DNA from: Holophagales bacterium
Lineage (GTDB): Bacteria; Acidobacteriota; Thermoanaerobaculia; Multivoradales; Multivoraceae
Direction of reading: 5' to 3'
Length of the DNA: 64,000 nucleotides
Assembly (NCBI GenBank): GCA_009837885.1
Contig: VXSP01000040.1
Location: 62,001 to 126,000 of the forward strand
The translations under genes and the position numbers were made by a program. Position 1 is the stretch's first letter. Every line of letters starts with the position of its first letter. Shown piece by piece: positions 52,248 to 61,935 of this stretch. Under the pieces are notes generated by a model, which was not told the DNA's origin, made no database searches, and saw only the letters and a list, made by a program, of their open reading frames with translations.

Positions 52248-53153
52248 CTAGAGCGCAAACGTAAGGTAGCGCAGGCAGCCCCAGAGCCGCCCCAACCTCC
52301 AGCCGGCGAGCCAGATCCACCGGCCCCGGGCCGATCTCGATAGGAGTTGTGGACTCCGAAGCAGCAGCGACCCGAGTCGCAACAGGCCCGGCAGTGCCCG
52401 CAGCCGCGGCATGCCGCGTGTCCGGTACCGCGTGTAGATGTAGACGTTGTAGCGCCCGTAGCGTGCCGCCTGGCGGAAGGCGTCCGCGAGGGTCGCCGGG
52501 AACCGCACGTGGACGATCGCCTCGGGCGCGAAGACGAGGCTGTAGCCGCCGAGTTGAAGACGCCAGCAGAGATCGGTGTCCTCCAGCGCAACGTACTCCT
52601 CGTCGAAACCGCCGAGGCACTCGAAGACGTGGCGCCGGATGCCGAGGCCGCAACCGCCCGCGTGATCGAGGAAGGGCGGGTTCGTGTAGCTGCACAGGCC
52701 GTACTGCTGCGCCGGATCGCCGTGCAGCCGTCGCGCCTGTTCGCCGTTCAGACGCTCGATCTCGTGGCGGCTAGCCGCGGCTTCGTGGCGCTCCAGCTCG
52801 GGCACGAGGCCGTCGATCCAGCCCTCGGCGACTTCGTCGTCGGCGTCGCAGAACAGGAGGACGTCGCCGGTGGCCGCCGCCGCGGCGACGTTCCTGGCGT
52901 GCGCCGGCCCCTTGCGGTTGGCAGCGTGCAGGGAGCGCAGGCCGGGCAGCCGGTCGCGCCGGGACTCGGCAAGCTCGGCCGAACCGTCGGTCGACCCGTT
53001 GTCCGCGACCAGCACCTCGATGTCGCCCTGCCAGGTCTGCCGGCTGAGCGCTTCGAGCTGTGCGCCGAGGGTCGCGGCGGCGTTCAGGCAGGGGATGATG
53101 ACGCTGACCCGCTCGATGGCGAACGGCGACGGCCCTGCCTCGTCCTCCGTCAC
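52248..53153 (-). CDS. Family 2 glycosyltransferase
   Basis: A 301-residue GT2 with the GT-A start VSVIIPCLNAAATLGAQLEA, the DNGSTDGS stretch, LLFCDADDEVAEGW holding the metal-binding DxD, and VALEDTDLCWRLQLGG, the acceptor-side ED motif. It transfers a sugar from a nucleotide sugar during glycan assembly. The GTG start overlaps the stop of the sulfatase-like gene (GTGA). A longer open frame runs back to 53234 inside that gene and was excluded. The C-terminal arginine-rich helix may associate with the membrane. Confidence 0.88.
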   Translation of the reverse strand: MTEDEAGPSPFAIERVSVIIPCLNAAATLGAQLEALSRQTWQGDIEVLVADNGSTDGSAELAESRRDRLPGLRSLHAANRKGPAHARNVAAAAATGDVLLFCDADDEVAEGWIDGLVPELERHEAAASRHEIERLNGEQARRLHGDPAQQYGLCSYTNPPFLDHAGGCGLGIRRHVFECLGGFDEEYVALEDTDLCWRLQLGGYSLVFAPEAIVHVRFPATLADAFRQAARYGRYNVYIYTRYRTRGMPRLRALPGLLRLGSLLLRSPQLLSRSARGRWIWLAGWRLGRLWGCLRYLTFAL

Positions 53154-54607
53154 TCCAGGTAGCCCATCGCTTCGAGCGCCTTGCGCGCGGCCTCGGTGTG
53201 CGGCGTGACGTTCTGCGGCGAATCGCGGATCCATCTGCTCAGGCGTCGACCGAGCCGGTCCATGACATCCGGAAACTCGGAGGCCACGTCCTTGAGTTGC
53301 AGCGGGTCGGACGGCAGGTGGTAGAGCTCGATCGTCGGCTTCTCATGGTCCCGGTTGGGCGGACGCAGGATGAGTTGCCACTCGCCGTCCTGGATGCTCC
53401 GCAGGTGACGCTGGTAGGCCCCGGCATCGGCGTAGGCGATCGGATCCGAATCGGCGCCGGTCTCGGCTTCGTCGGCCTGGAGCTGTCCCCGCAGCAGAGG
53501 TGCCCAGCTGCGGCCCTCGAAGCCCTCGGGCATCGGTTCTCCCAGCAGCTCGACCAGGGTGGGGAAGAGGCCGATCAACTCGACCGGCTGCTCGACGCGT
53601 GCGCCCGTGTCGACCCAGGGTTCGCCGACGACGACCAGCGGCACGTGGACGCTGCTGTTGTAGGGCACCGGACCATGTTCGAAAGGCACTCCGTGCTCGT
53701 TCAGCTCCTCGCCGTGGTCGGCGGTCAGCACGAACAGGCTCCCGTCCTCCATTCCGAGTTCCCCGATCTGGTCCAGGATGGCGCCGATCGCGCGATCCGT
53801 GACCCAGACGTTCGCGTCGTACTGGGCCACGTAGTAGCGGAGTTCCCGCTGGTCGCCGAGCGCGCGTCCCTCGACGCCCGTCAAGTCGACGATCTCGTCG
53901 CCGACATAGTGTTCGTCGTCAAGAAACGGATTCCTCGTTCCTGGCTGGAGCAGGTAAGGGACGTGCGGGTCGGTGTAGTGCAGCCAGACGAACAGCCGCT
54001 CCTCGGAGGCCAGCGAGGCGAGCAGCGGCGCCGCAAGTTCGTTCACGCGGTCGGCCCACACGTGGCGACGGAACGCCATCGGCCGCTGCTCGACCGGGAG
54101 TTCGTCGACGGCGTCCAGGGTCGCCTGATCTACCCAGGTCTGCTCGTAGCGGTCGAAGCCGCGGCCCCAGCCGAGTTCCCGGCTCAGCACCGGGTTGGAG
54201 ATCACCGCCGCCGTCGTGAAGCCGCGTTCCTGGAACCAGGCCGGCAGCGCGAGGTAGTCGTCGGGGATCGTCTGCGCGGCCGTGTTGATCAAACCCGTCG
54301 TATGCGGGTAGAGGCTCGTGAACATCGAGGCGAAGGACGGTCCGGTCTTCGGCCACTGGACGATTGCCCGCTCGAAGACGACTCCCCGCTCGACCCATTC
54401 GTCGAGCCGCGGACTCGTGTCCCGGGGATAGCCATGCCAGCCCAGGTGATCGGCGCGCAGCGTGTCGACCGTGATCAGGAAGACGCGTCGCGGTGCCTCG
54501 GCTGCGGGCTCGAGCGCCGGCTCAGGACCGGTGCCGCAGGCCAGGGCCAGCGCTGCAAGTGGAACGAGGGCCAGCGCTTGCAGGCCCGTAGCATGCCAAC
54601 TGTTCAT
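53150..54607 (-). CDS. Sulfatase-fold lipoprotein without the formylglycine cysteine
   Basis: The 485-residue protein has a lipobox (LAALALACGTG, Cys24) and an alkaline-phosphatase/sulfatase core: FLITVDTLRADHLG with metal-binding Asp48, KTGPSFASMFTSLYP, WLHYTDPHVPYL, and LTADHGEEL with His. At the position of the formylglycine Cys/Ser in true sulfatases there is Thr88 (T-G-P-S), so it is more likely a phosphoglycerol/phosphoethanolamine-transferase-like or phosphatase member. Modification or trimming of a surface glycan fits the neighbouring GT2, with which it overlaps. The ATG is at 54607. Confidence 0.82.
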   Translation of the reverse strand: MNSWHATGLQALALVPLAALALACGTGPEPALEPAAEAPRRVFLITVDTLRADHLGWHGYPRDTSPRLDEWVERGVVFERAIVQWPKTGPSFASMFTSLYPHTTGLINTAAQTIPDDYLALPAWFQERGFTTAAVISNPVLSRELGWGRGFDRYEQTWVDQATLDAVDELPVEQRPMAFRRHVWADRVNELAAPLLASLASEERLFVWLHYTDPHVPYLLQPGTRNPFLDDEHYVGDEIVDLTGVEGRALGDQRELRYYVAQYDANVWVTDRAIGAILDQIGELGMEDGSLFVLTADHGEELNEHGVPFEHGPVPYNSSVHVPLVVVGEPWVDTGARVEQPVELIGLFPTLVELLGEPMPEGFEGRSWAPLLRGQLQADEAETGADSDPIAYADAGAYQRHLRSIQDGEWQLILRPPNRDHEKPTIELYHLPSDPLQLKDVASEFPDVMDRLGRRLSRWIRDSPQNVTPHTEAARKALEAMGYLE

Positions 54608-54709
54608 GGTTCACCGGCAGAGGTACATGGTCGTTCACGATGCGGCGGCTCGCCTACTGGCCCGGCTGCAGAAGCACCGCGAGGAAGCGTACTACTCGCG
54701 GGCCCTCCG

Positions 54710-56647
54710 TCAGTCCGCCGCAAGCACCTCCTTCACCGCCCGGTGAGCCTCGCGGATCGCCGCGTCCGTGTGGGGGCTCGCGGCGGCGTCGGCGCCGGCG
54801 ATGGCGACCCGGCCGAAGGGTTGCCTCGCCGTCACGACGGGCCGGTCGTCGCCCGCCTCGAAGGCCCACTCCGGCGGATCGAAGAGTGGGTTGTAGGTGT
54901 AGGTGTAGCCGTGCGGCCAGCGGTTGACCGTGATCGCCGCGATGTCGCGCTGGTCGTCGAAACCGCTCGGGCCGAGCATCCGGTTGAGCTGGTCCCGGAT
55001 GTTGGCTTCCACCGTCTCGAAGGTGGTGCGGAGGAGTTCCATCCGGCCGGCTCGGTGCTGCTCGCGCCGGGACAGGCCCGGCTCGCACGGATAGCGGTAC
55101 ATCGAGATAACCAGCGGCTCGTCCGGCGAGGTCGACGTCCGGTAGTCCCCGAGCGAAAGCTGCTCGGCGAGCCCCACCGAGGTGTGGTAGCCGCCCGGGG
55201 CCTCGATGTAGGAGACGCCGGCCTCGGTGAAGGCGCGCCAGTTCCGCAGCAGCACGCTCGTGTACTGGAGCGGCGACTTGACCGGCCAGGACAGGGCGTC
55301 CCGCTGGGCTTTCGGCAGTTCGGGAACCAGATGCGGAACGATGTTGTGCCAGCAGGCGAGAATGACCCGTCCGGCCGTGACGGTGTGCCCCCGGTCGTCC
55401 CGGACGTAGGTGACCCGGGCCGGGCCGCCCTGCCCGGGCTCGACCCGAATCACCGTCGAGGACAGCCGGAGCCGGGTGCGGTTTCCCGCCCGATCCAGCA
55501 TCCCGTAGTCGAGCGGTGCCATGACCACGTCCTCCATGGTCGATCCCGGGACGCTGCCCGGAATGAGCCCGCGCACGAGGAGCCGGGCGATCGTGGCGTT
55601 TCCGTCCGGGAAGTAGACGTCGGGATCTCCCTCGTACGCCCGGGCCTGGTTCTCCCGGCCGTGCTGGCCGCCCGGCTCGTCCGCCAGCAGATCCGGGGGT
55701 GTCTCCGGAATCTCCATTCCCGAGAAGCCGGGCAGGCCCTCCTCCCAGGCGTAGCGCGCCGGGTAGGCGTCGATTCCGGTGCAGTAGATGCTTTTGGGCC
55801 GGTAGTCGAAGAACCGGACCACCCCCGGATCGCATTTGGCGTGTTCGAGGAGAAAGTCCCTGTAGCTGATGGTGGCAAGGTACGCCTTCTTCCCGGCCGG
55901 CGAGAGGTCCGGCAGGTAGTCCGGCTGCTCCTCGCCGTGGAGCCGGATCAGATCGGCCCGGACCGCCTCCGACAGTGGCGTGTCGGCGAGAAACTCGGCG
56001 AAGGGGCGACTCCCGACACCGGCAACCAGCACGTCCGTGCCGAATGTCTCGCGGTCGAAGAACATGCCCTGCTCAAGCCCCAGGTTCTCGTACGTGTCCG
56101 CTACCGATGCGACGGACTCGTAGTAGCGCCCGCGGTCGATCCCGATCTCCTCGAGGAGACCCCCCGCGATGTCCCCGTACTGGGAGGGCGCCTCGACGTA
56201 CAGGGTGCCACCGCTCATCAGGTAGGTCCGCCCGTCGAGCCGGAACTCGTTGCGCTTGGCATGGCCGCCGAAGTCGTCGTGGTTGTCGAGCAGCAGCACG
56301 CGGGCGTCCGGGCCCGCCTGCTTCGAGAAGTAGTGCGCGGCCGCCAGTCCCGAGATGCCGGCGCCCACGACCACCAGGTCATACGCTTCACCGGTTTCGG
56401 TGGCCGCCCACTCCCGGCCCTCCTGGACCAGTTCGTGCGCGACTTCGAACGAGCCGGGATGGGAGCCGCGCATTCCCGTGCGCAGCGGCGGATAGGCCGC
56501 CGCGCCCTCGCGTTCGATCTCCCGCTGGAACGCGGGTACGTCCCGGCAGGCCAGGGCGGCGCCGGTCAGGGCGACGGGAATCCCCGAGAGAAAGTCGCGG
56601 CGGCTGATGCCGTCTCCGGACAGCCGCGCCTTCCGGGTTGGTGTCAT
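54710..56647 (-). CDS. Tat-exported FAD-dependent amine dehydrogenase, spermidine-dehydrogenase-like
   Basis: The 645-residue flavoprotein begins with a twin-arginine signal (SRRDFLSGIPVALTGAALAC, which may also be a lipobox). The FAD-binding GxGxxG is LVVVGAGISGLAAAHYF near 93-109. The layout resembles bacterial spermidine dehydrogenase, which oxidises polyamines in the periplasm and passes electrons to the respiratory chain. It diverges from a flavin monoamine oxidase gene across only 50 bases, and an SDH/DMGDH-like enzyme follows that, making an amine catabolism group. The substrate is not certain. Confidence 0.78.
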   Translation of the reverse strand: MTPTRKARLSGDGISRRDFLSGIPVALTGAALACRDVPAFQREIEREGAAAYPPLRTGMRGSHPGSFEVAHELVQEGREWAATETGEAYDLVVVGAGISGLAAAHYFSKQAGPDARVLLLDNHDDFGGHAKRNEFRLDGRTYLMSGGTLYVEAPSQYGDIAGGLLEEIGIDRGRYYESVASVADTYENLGLEQGMFFDRETFGTDVLVAGVGSRPFAEFLADTPLSEAVRADLIRLHGEEQPDYLPDLSPAGKKAYLATISYRDFLLEHAKCDPGVVRFFDYRPKSIYCTGIDAYPARYAWEEGLPGFSGMEIPETPPDLLADEPGGQHGRENQARAYEGDPDVYFPDGNATIARLLVRGLIPGSVPGSTMEDVVMAPLDYGMLDRAGNRTRLRLSSTVIRVEPGQGGPARVTYVRDDRGHTVTAGRVILACWHNIVPHLVPELPKAQRDALSWPVKSPLQYTSVLLRNWRAFTEAGVSYIEAPGGYHTSVGLAEQLSLGDYRTSTSPDEPLVISMYRYPCEPGLSRREQHRAGRMELLRTTFETVEANIRDQLNRMLGPSGFDDQRDIAAITVNRWPHGYTYTYNPLFDPPEWAFEAGDDRPVVTARQPFGRVAIAGADAAASPHTDAAIREAHRAVKEVLAAD

Positions 56648-56697
56648 TGCCTAGAGTCGAGTGTACATTCGGTTCCGCTAGAGTCTTCCGCGCGACC

Positions 56698-58134
56698 ATG
56701 ACTCCAACCGTGGCGCCGAACTTGGCAAGCGCAACCGCCAGTCGCCGCCAGTTCGTCGTCGGGGTGTCATCTCTGTTCGTGGGAAAGGCAGGTCTGGCAA
56801 GCGGCGCCGCGGCTTCCACGGTCCGCCGGTCCGCCGTTCGCGGACACGACGTCGATGTCGTGGTGGTCGGCGGCGGCTTCGCCGGGGTCGCCGCCGCGCG
56901 CGATTCGATGAAGAACGGCTACTCGACGCTGCTCCTCGAAGCGCGCGACCGGCTCGGCGGCCGCACCTGGACCGCCGACTTCGACGGCGACCAGGTCGAA
57001 CTCGGGGGCACCTGGATCCACCACACCCAGCCCTTCGTCTGGGCCGAGAAGGAACGCTACGGCCTGGAGATCGAGGAGACCCCCGGCGCGGTGGCGGATG
57101 CCGGCTACCTGATCGCGGACGGCGAGCGCATCCGGCTGACGGAGGCCCGGTACGCCGAGACGTACGAGGCCTGGCGGCTCTACCACGCGGAGGCGCGATG
57201 GATCGTTCCGCGGGCGTGGGACATCCTCCACAACCGCGACGCCGCGCTCGCCGCGGACCGGATCAGCGCGACGGACCACATCGAGCGGCTCGAGCTCTCG
57301 TCCCTCCAGCGGAGCTATCTGCGAGCCGTCATCGCGATCATGGCGAACGGCCAGCCGGAGACGATGTCCTACCTGGAGCTGATGCGCTGGCACCTCGCCG
57401 GCGGCGGCTTCCTGCCAACGGTGGAAGACTCCGTCGCGCGCTTCAAGCTGAAGCGCGGCACGCGGAGCCTGCTCCAGGCAATGGTCGCCGACGCGGGATT
57501 CGAGGCGAGACTCGAGACGCCCGTCGAGTCCATCCGCGACCGCGGCGACGGGGCCGTGGTGGTCACCGGCGCAGGCGAAGAGATCCAGTGCCGGGCCGTC
57601 ATCTGCTGCCTGCCGATGAACACGATCGCGGACGTCGCCTTCGACCCCCCGCTCGCCGCCGGCGTGGTCGAGGCGGGCCGGCAGCGCCACGCCGGCGCCG
57701 GCTTCAAGCTCCTGCTCAAGGCCGAAGGCGATGTCGGCAATGTCGCCACCTACGCGATCGGCGAGCCGATCGACTTCGTGATGACCTACAAGCAGGCCGC
57801 GAACTACACGCTGCTGGTGGCGTTCGGCAAGGACCCCGCCGACCTCGACGTGAACGACGGCGACGCGGTGCAGCGGGCGCTGCGGGCTCACGTCCCGCGC
57901 GCGGAGCTGATCGGCAGCATGAGCCACGACTGGAACGGCGACCCGTACTCGCGGGGCACCTGGGCCGTCTACCGGCCGGGCTGGGTGAGCCGCCACTACG
58001 ACGAGTTCCAGCGGGACCGGGGCCGCATCCTGTTCGGCTCCGGCGACCACGGGGAAGGCTGGCGCGGCTTCATCGACGGCGCGATCGGCGGCGGGATCAG
58101 GGCGGCGCAGCGGGCCAAGAGCCTGCTCGGCTGA
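56698..58134 (+). CDS. Flavin monoamine oxidase-family protein, Tat-exported
   Basis: The ATG at 56698 gives 478 residues with SRRQFVVGVSSLFVGKAGLA, a twin-arginine signal, and an FAD-binding VVVVGGGFAGVAAARDS followed by RDRLGGRTWTA. The C-terminal flavin motif is GSGDHGEGWRGFIDGAI. These features are typical of the monoamine oxidase/polyamine oxidase family, which removes amines by oxidation. With the divergent spermidine-dehydrogenase-like gene it is a periplasmic amine oxidation pair. A longer frame from 56638 exists but the twin-Arg signal needs no extension. The 50-base intergenic must hold both promoters. Confidence 0.82.
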   Translation: MTPTVAPNLASATASRRQFVVGVSSLFVGKAGLASGAAASTVRRSAVRGHDVDVVVVGGGFAGVAAARDSMKNGYSTLLLEARDRLGGRTWTADFDGDQVELGGTWIHHTQPFVWAEKERYGLEIEETPGAVADAGYLIADGERIRLTEARYAETYEAWRLYHAEARWIVPRAWDILHNRDAALAADRISATDHIERLELSSLQRSYLRAVIAIMANGQPETMSYLELMRWHLAGGGFLPTVEDSVARFKLKRGTRSLLQAMVADAGFEARLETPVESIRDRGDGAVVVTGAGEEIQCRAVICCLPMNTIADVAFDPPLAAGVVEAGRQRHAGAGFKLLLKAEGDVGNVATYAIGEPIDFVMTYKQAANYTLLVAFGKDPADLDVNDGDAVQRALRAHVPRAELIGSMSHDWNGDPYSRGTWAVYRPGWVSRHYDEFQRDRGRILFGSGDHGEGWRGFIDGAIGGGIRAAQRAKSLLG

Positions 58135-58171
58135 GCATCCGGAACGAATCTCGAACGAACCTCGAACGAAG

Positions 58172-60658
58172 ATGCGCCCGGAGTCCGGACGAAACCGAGA
58201 ACCAGGGCGCCTGGGCACGGCGGAGTTGCCCCGCCGCGCGAGCGTGATCGTGATCGGCGGCGGCGTGATCGGCTGCTCGGTCGCCTACCACCTCGCTCGC
58301 TCGGGGCGCTCCGACGTGCTCCTGCTCGAGCGCCGGCAGATCACTTCCGGCACGACCTGGCATGCCGCCGGCCTGCTGGGCCAACTCCGGCAGTCGGTCA
58401 CGATGACGAACCTCGCTCGCTACACGAGCGAGCTCTACGCTCGCCTCGAGCAGGAGACGGGACAGTCGACTGGCTATCGCCGCTGCGGCTCCTTCTCGGT
58501 CACCGCCGACCCCGAGCGGTTCGAGGAACTCAGGCGCGCGGCTTCACTGGCGAAGGTGCTCGGGCTGCCGGTCGATGTCGTGACGCCGAAGACGATCGGG
58601 GAACGCGTACCGCTGCTCGAGACGTCCGACCTGCTCGGCGGACTGCACATTCCCGGCGACGGCTACGCGAGCCCTACCGACGTCACCCTGGCGCTGGCCG
58701 CGGGCGCCCGCGCCGCCGGCGCCCGGATCGTCGAGCAGGTGCCGGTGACCTCGGTTCGCACCTCCGGGGGGCGTGCCGTAGGCGTGGCCACGGAGCAGGG
58801 GGACGTCGATGCCGACTGCGTCGTGCTCTGCGCGGGCATGTGGACGCGGGAGCTGGCCGACGCCATCGGCGTCAACGTCCCGCTGCATGCCTGCGAGCAC
58901 TACTACGTCCGCTTCGACTCCGTCGAGGGACTCGATGCGGACCTGCCCGTCGTGCGGGACTACGACGCGATCTCGTACTTCAGGTACGACGCGGGCAAGC
59001 TGATCGTCGGCGTCTTCGAGCCGAACGCGCGGCCCTGGGGAATGGACGGCATCCCCGAGGACTTCTGCTTCGACGAGATCGCCGCCAACCGCGAACACTT
59101 CGAGCCGCTGCTCCGCGGCGCCAGGGAGCGCATGCCGGCTCTTGAGTCGGCCGAGGTCCTGCAGCTCTTCTGCGGCCCGGAGAGCTTCACGCCGGACGTC
59201 CGCTACCACGTCGGCCCGGCCCCCGAGTGCGAGAACTGCTTCGTCGCGGCCGGCCTGAACTCGATCGGAATCCAGTCCGCGGGCGGGATCGGCAAGGTCG
59301 TTGCCGAGTGGATTCTCGACGGGCATCCGCCGGCCGACCTCTGGGAAGTGGACGTGCGTCGCAACATGCCCTTCCAGGGCAACCGCAGGTACCTGCGCGA
59401 CCGGGTCTCCGAGAGCCTGGGCCTGCTCTACGCCATGCACTACCCGTATCGCCAGTTCGAGACGGCGAGGGGCGTGCGCCGGTCACCGCTGTACGACCGC
59501 CTGGAGGCCGCCGGCGCGTGCCACGGGGAACTCGCCGGCTGGGAGCGCCCGAACTGGTACGCGCCAAAGGGTGTGACGGCCCGCTACGAGTACAGCTACG
59601 GGCGCCAGAACTGGTTCGAGTACTCGGCCGCCGAGCATCGGGCCGTGCGGGAGAACGTGGGACTCTTCGACCAGTCGTCGTTCGCGAAGTTCCGCCTGGA
59701 AGGCCGGGACGCGGCCAGCGTGCTCAACCGGGTCTGTGCCAACGACGTCGACGTGCCGCCCGGCCGCATCGTCTACACCCAGTGGCTCAACGAGCGCGGC
59801 GGCATCGAGGCGGATCTCACGGTGACGCGCCTCGCGGAAGACAGCTTCCTGATCGTCACCGCCGTCACCTCCGAGGTGCGGGACTTTCACTGGCTCAAGG
59901 GTCACATTCCGGGCGACGCGCACTGTGTGCTCACGAACGTGACATCGGCGATGGGCGTGATCTCCCTGATGGGCCCGGCTTCCCGCGCGCTCCTGCAGTC
60001 CCTGACGCCGGCGGACCTGACCAACGAAGCGTTCCCGTTCGCGACCAGCCGGGAGATCGAACTGGGCTACGGCCTGGTGCGGGCATCGCGGATCACCTAC
60101 GTCGGCGAACTCGGCTGGGAACTCTACGTTCCCACGGAGTTCGTGGTCGGCGTCTACGACGAGATCGTGGCTGCCGGCGAGGCGTTCGGTCTGGTGCACG
60201 CCGGCTACCACGCCCTGGACTCGCTGCGCATCGAGAAGGCCTACCGTCACTGGGGCCACGACATCACCGATCAGGACTCGCCGCTCGAAGCGGGCCTCGG
60301 GTTCGCCGTCAGGTTCGGCAAGGCGGGCGGCTTCATCGGGCGCGAGGCGCTGCTCAGGCAGAAGGAGAGCGGCATCGCGAAGCGCCTGATCCAGTTCAGG
60401 CTCCGGGATCCGCGGCCGCTGCTCTACCACTACGAACCGATCTGGCTCGGGGACAAAATCGCGGGCTACGTCACTTCCGGGAACTATGGCCACAGCCTCG
60501 GAGCGGCCGTCGGTCTCGGCTACGTTCCCATGTCCCTGTTGCCGGACTTCCCGCAACTGCCCACTCCCTTCGAGATCGAGGTTGCCGGCGTCCGCGTCCC
60601 GGCCGAGGCCTCCATCCGGCCTATGTACGACCCCGGCGGCAAGCGCGTCCGCAATTGA
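58172..60658 (+). CDS. Dimethylglycine/sarcosine dehydrogenase-like flavoprotein with GcvT domain
   Basis: The 828-residue protein has an FAD-binding N-terminal half (SVIVIGGGVIGCSVAYHLA) with SGTTWHAAGLLGQLR, where His64 matches the histidine that covalently holds FAD in dimethylglycine and sarcosine dehydrogenases. Its second half is a GcvT/aminomethyltransferase-like domain (GLFDQSSFAKFRLEG, then GYHALDSLRIEKAYRHWGHD), which binds tetrahydrofolate and captures the methylene group. It demethylates N-methylglycines in the cytoplasm. The ATG is 37 bases after the monoamine oxidase stop, so they are probably co-transcribed. Confidence 0.88.
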   Translation: MRPESGRNREPGRLGTAELPRRASVIVIGGGVIGCSVAYHLARSGRSDVLLLERRQITSGTTWHAAGLLGQLRQSVTMTNLARYTSELYARLEQETGQSTGYRRCGSFSVTADPERFEELRRAASLAKVLGLPVDVVTPKTIGERVPLLETSDLLGGLHIPGDGYASPTDVTLALAAGARAAGARIVEQVPVTSVRTSGGRAVGVATEQGDVDADCVVLCAGMWTRELADAIGVNVPLHACEHYYVRFDSVEGLDADLPVVRDYDAISYFRYDAGKLIVGVFEPNARPWGMDGIPEDFCFDEIAANREHFEPLLRGARERMPALESAEVLQLFCGPESFTPDVRYHVGPAPECENCFVAAGLNSIGIQSAGGIGKVVAEWILDGHPPADLWEVDVRRNMPFQGNRRYLRDRVSESLGLLYAMHYPYRQFETARGVRRSPLYDRLEAAGACHGELAGWERPNWYAPKGVTARYEYSYGRQNWFEYSAAEHRAVRENVGLFDQSSFAKFRLEGRDAASVLNRVCANDVDVPPGRIVYTQWLNERGGIEADLTVTRLAEDSFLIVTAVTSEVRDFHWLKGHIPGDAHCVLTNVTSAMGVISLMGPASRALLQSLTPADLTNEAFPFATSREIELGYGLVRASRITYVGELGWELYVPTEFVVGVYDEIVAAGEAFGLVHAGYHALDSLRIEKAYRHWGHDITDQDSPLEAGLGFAVRFGKAGGFIGREALLRQKESGIAKRLIQFRLRDPRPLLYHYEPIWLGDKIAGYVTSGNYGHSLGAAVGLGYVPMSLLPDFPQLPTPFEIEVAGVRVPAEASIRPMYDPGGKRVRN

Positions 60659-60723
60659 AACGGAGTAGTCTCGCCTGCGCGCGACTTCAGCTTGCGCTTC
60701 GAGCGCCGACGATCGAGCCAACG

Positions 60724-61935
60724 ATGCACTCCCGACCTACCCAGGCCGTGATCCTGGCCGGCGGCCGGGGCACCCGCCTGGCGCCCCTGACGGACACGCT
60801 GCCCAAGGCGTTGATTCCGTTCCACGGCAAGCCCTTCCTCGGCCACGTGATCGACATGCTGCGGGAGCAGGGCTTCGAGCGCGTCCTGCTGCTGCTGGGC
60901 TACCGCGCGGAGGCGATGATCGACCACTTCGGCGACGGCTCGGCGTACGGCGTCGAGATCAGCCATAGGGTGACTGCCCCGGATGACCTGACGGCACACC
61001 GGGTCAAGGACGCGGCCGGCGAACTGGATGACCTGTTCCTGCTCCTCTACTGCGACAACTACTGGCCGATGCAGTTCGACCGAATGTGGCGGGCCTACGT
61101 CGATTCGGGGGCGGCGGCCCAGATCACCGTCTACGGGAACCGGGACGGCTACACCCGGGACAGCGTGATCGTGGGTGAGGACGGCTTCGTCACCGTCTTC
61201 GACCGCGGCCGGACGACTCCGGGGCTCCGCGGAGTCGAGATCAGCTACGCGATCCTCGAGAAGTCGGCGGTGTTGCCGCTCCTGCCGGATCACCAGGAGC
61301 TGTTCGAGGAGGCCGTCTACCCGGCCCTGACCGCCCGGGGCGAACTGCACGCCTACTGGAGCGAGCACCGCTACTACAGCGTCGGCGGCCACGAGCGGCT
61401 ACCGCTGACCGAGGCCTTCTTCGCCCGCACGCCGACGATCATCCTGGACCGCGACGGCGTCCTCAACGTGCGCCCGCCGCGGGCGGAGTACGTCTGCACG
61501 CCTGACGAGCTGCTCTGGCTGCCGGGCGCCCGCGAGGCGCTGGCCGCCTTCAACCGGGCCGGCTGGCGGGTGCTCGTCGTGTCGAACCAGCCGGGAGTCG
61601 CCCGCGGCCGCATGACGCTGGACGACCTGGCGGCGGTGCATCGACGCCTGTGCGGCGAGGCCGAGGCCGCGGGCGGGCGGATCGACCGAATCTACTTCTG
61701 TCCCCACGGCTGGGACGAGGGTTGCGACTGCCGCAAGCCGGCGCCGGGAATGCTCTTCCAGGCCCAGCGCGATCATCATCTCGACCTGACCCGGACGACG
61801 TTCCTCGGGGACGACGAGCGCGACGGGCAGGCGGCGGACGCGGCGGGCTGTCCGTTCGGCCTGGTCACCGAGAGCGAACCGCTGCTCGCGCACGCCGAGC
61901 GGCTGCTGGCCCTGCGAACGGCGGCGGCGGGATGA
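60724..61935 (+). CDS. Fused heptose-1-phosphate nucleotidyltransferase and D,D-heptose 1,7-bisphosphate phosphatase
   Basis: The 403-residue protein joins a sugar nucleotidyltransferase ([20 protein letters not shown] at 11-30, the activation loop) and a HAD phosphatase ([13 protein letters not shown], Asp242 and Asp244) with the GmhB zinc site ([14 protein letters not shown]). In separate form these are HddC and GmhB, enzymes for activated D-glycero-D-manno-heptose. The two steps they catalyse are adjacent in the pathway, so the fusion would channel the intermediate. It overlaps the next gene by four bases (ATGA). The start ATG follows the DMGDH gene by 65 bases. Confidence 0.88.
   Translation: MHSRPTQAVILAGGRGTRLAPLTDTLPKALIPFHGKPFLGHVIDMLREQGFERVLLLLGYRAEAMIDHFGDGSAYGVEISHRVTAPDDLTAHRVKDAAGELDDLFLLLYCDNYWPMQFDRMWRAYVDSGAAAQITVYGNRDGYTRDSVIVGEDGFVTVFDRGRTTPGLRGVEISYAILEKSAVLPLLPDHQELFEEAVYPALTARGELHAYWSEHRYYSVGGHERLPLTEAFFARTPTIILDRDGVLNVRPPRAEYVCTPDELLWLPGAREALAAFNRAGWRVLVVSNQPGVARGRMTLDDLAAVHRRLCGEAEAAGGRIDRIYFCPHGWDEGCDCRKPAPGMLFQAQRDHHLDLTRTTFLGDDERDGQAADAAGCPFGLVTESEPLLAHAERLLALRTAAAG

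Noticed and set aside
53198..56701. A 1167-residue plus-strand open frame
   Set aside because: Antisense to the sulfatase-like and spermidine-dehydrogenase-like genes, both of which have motifs and signal peptides. No domain is visible in the plus-strand reading.
59227..61935. A 902-residue frame ending with the heptose fusion
   Set aside because: Its first 500 residues are an out-of-frame reading of the DMGDH-like gene. The ATG at 60724 begins exactly at the nucleotidyltransferase domain.
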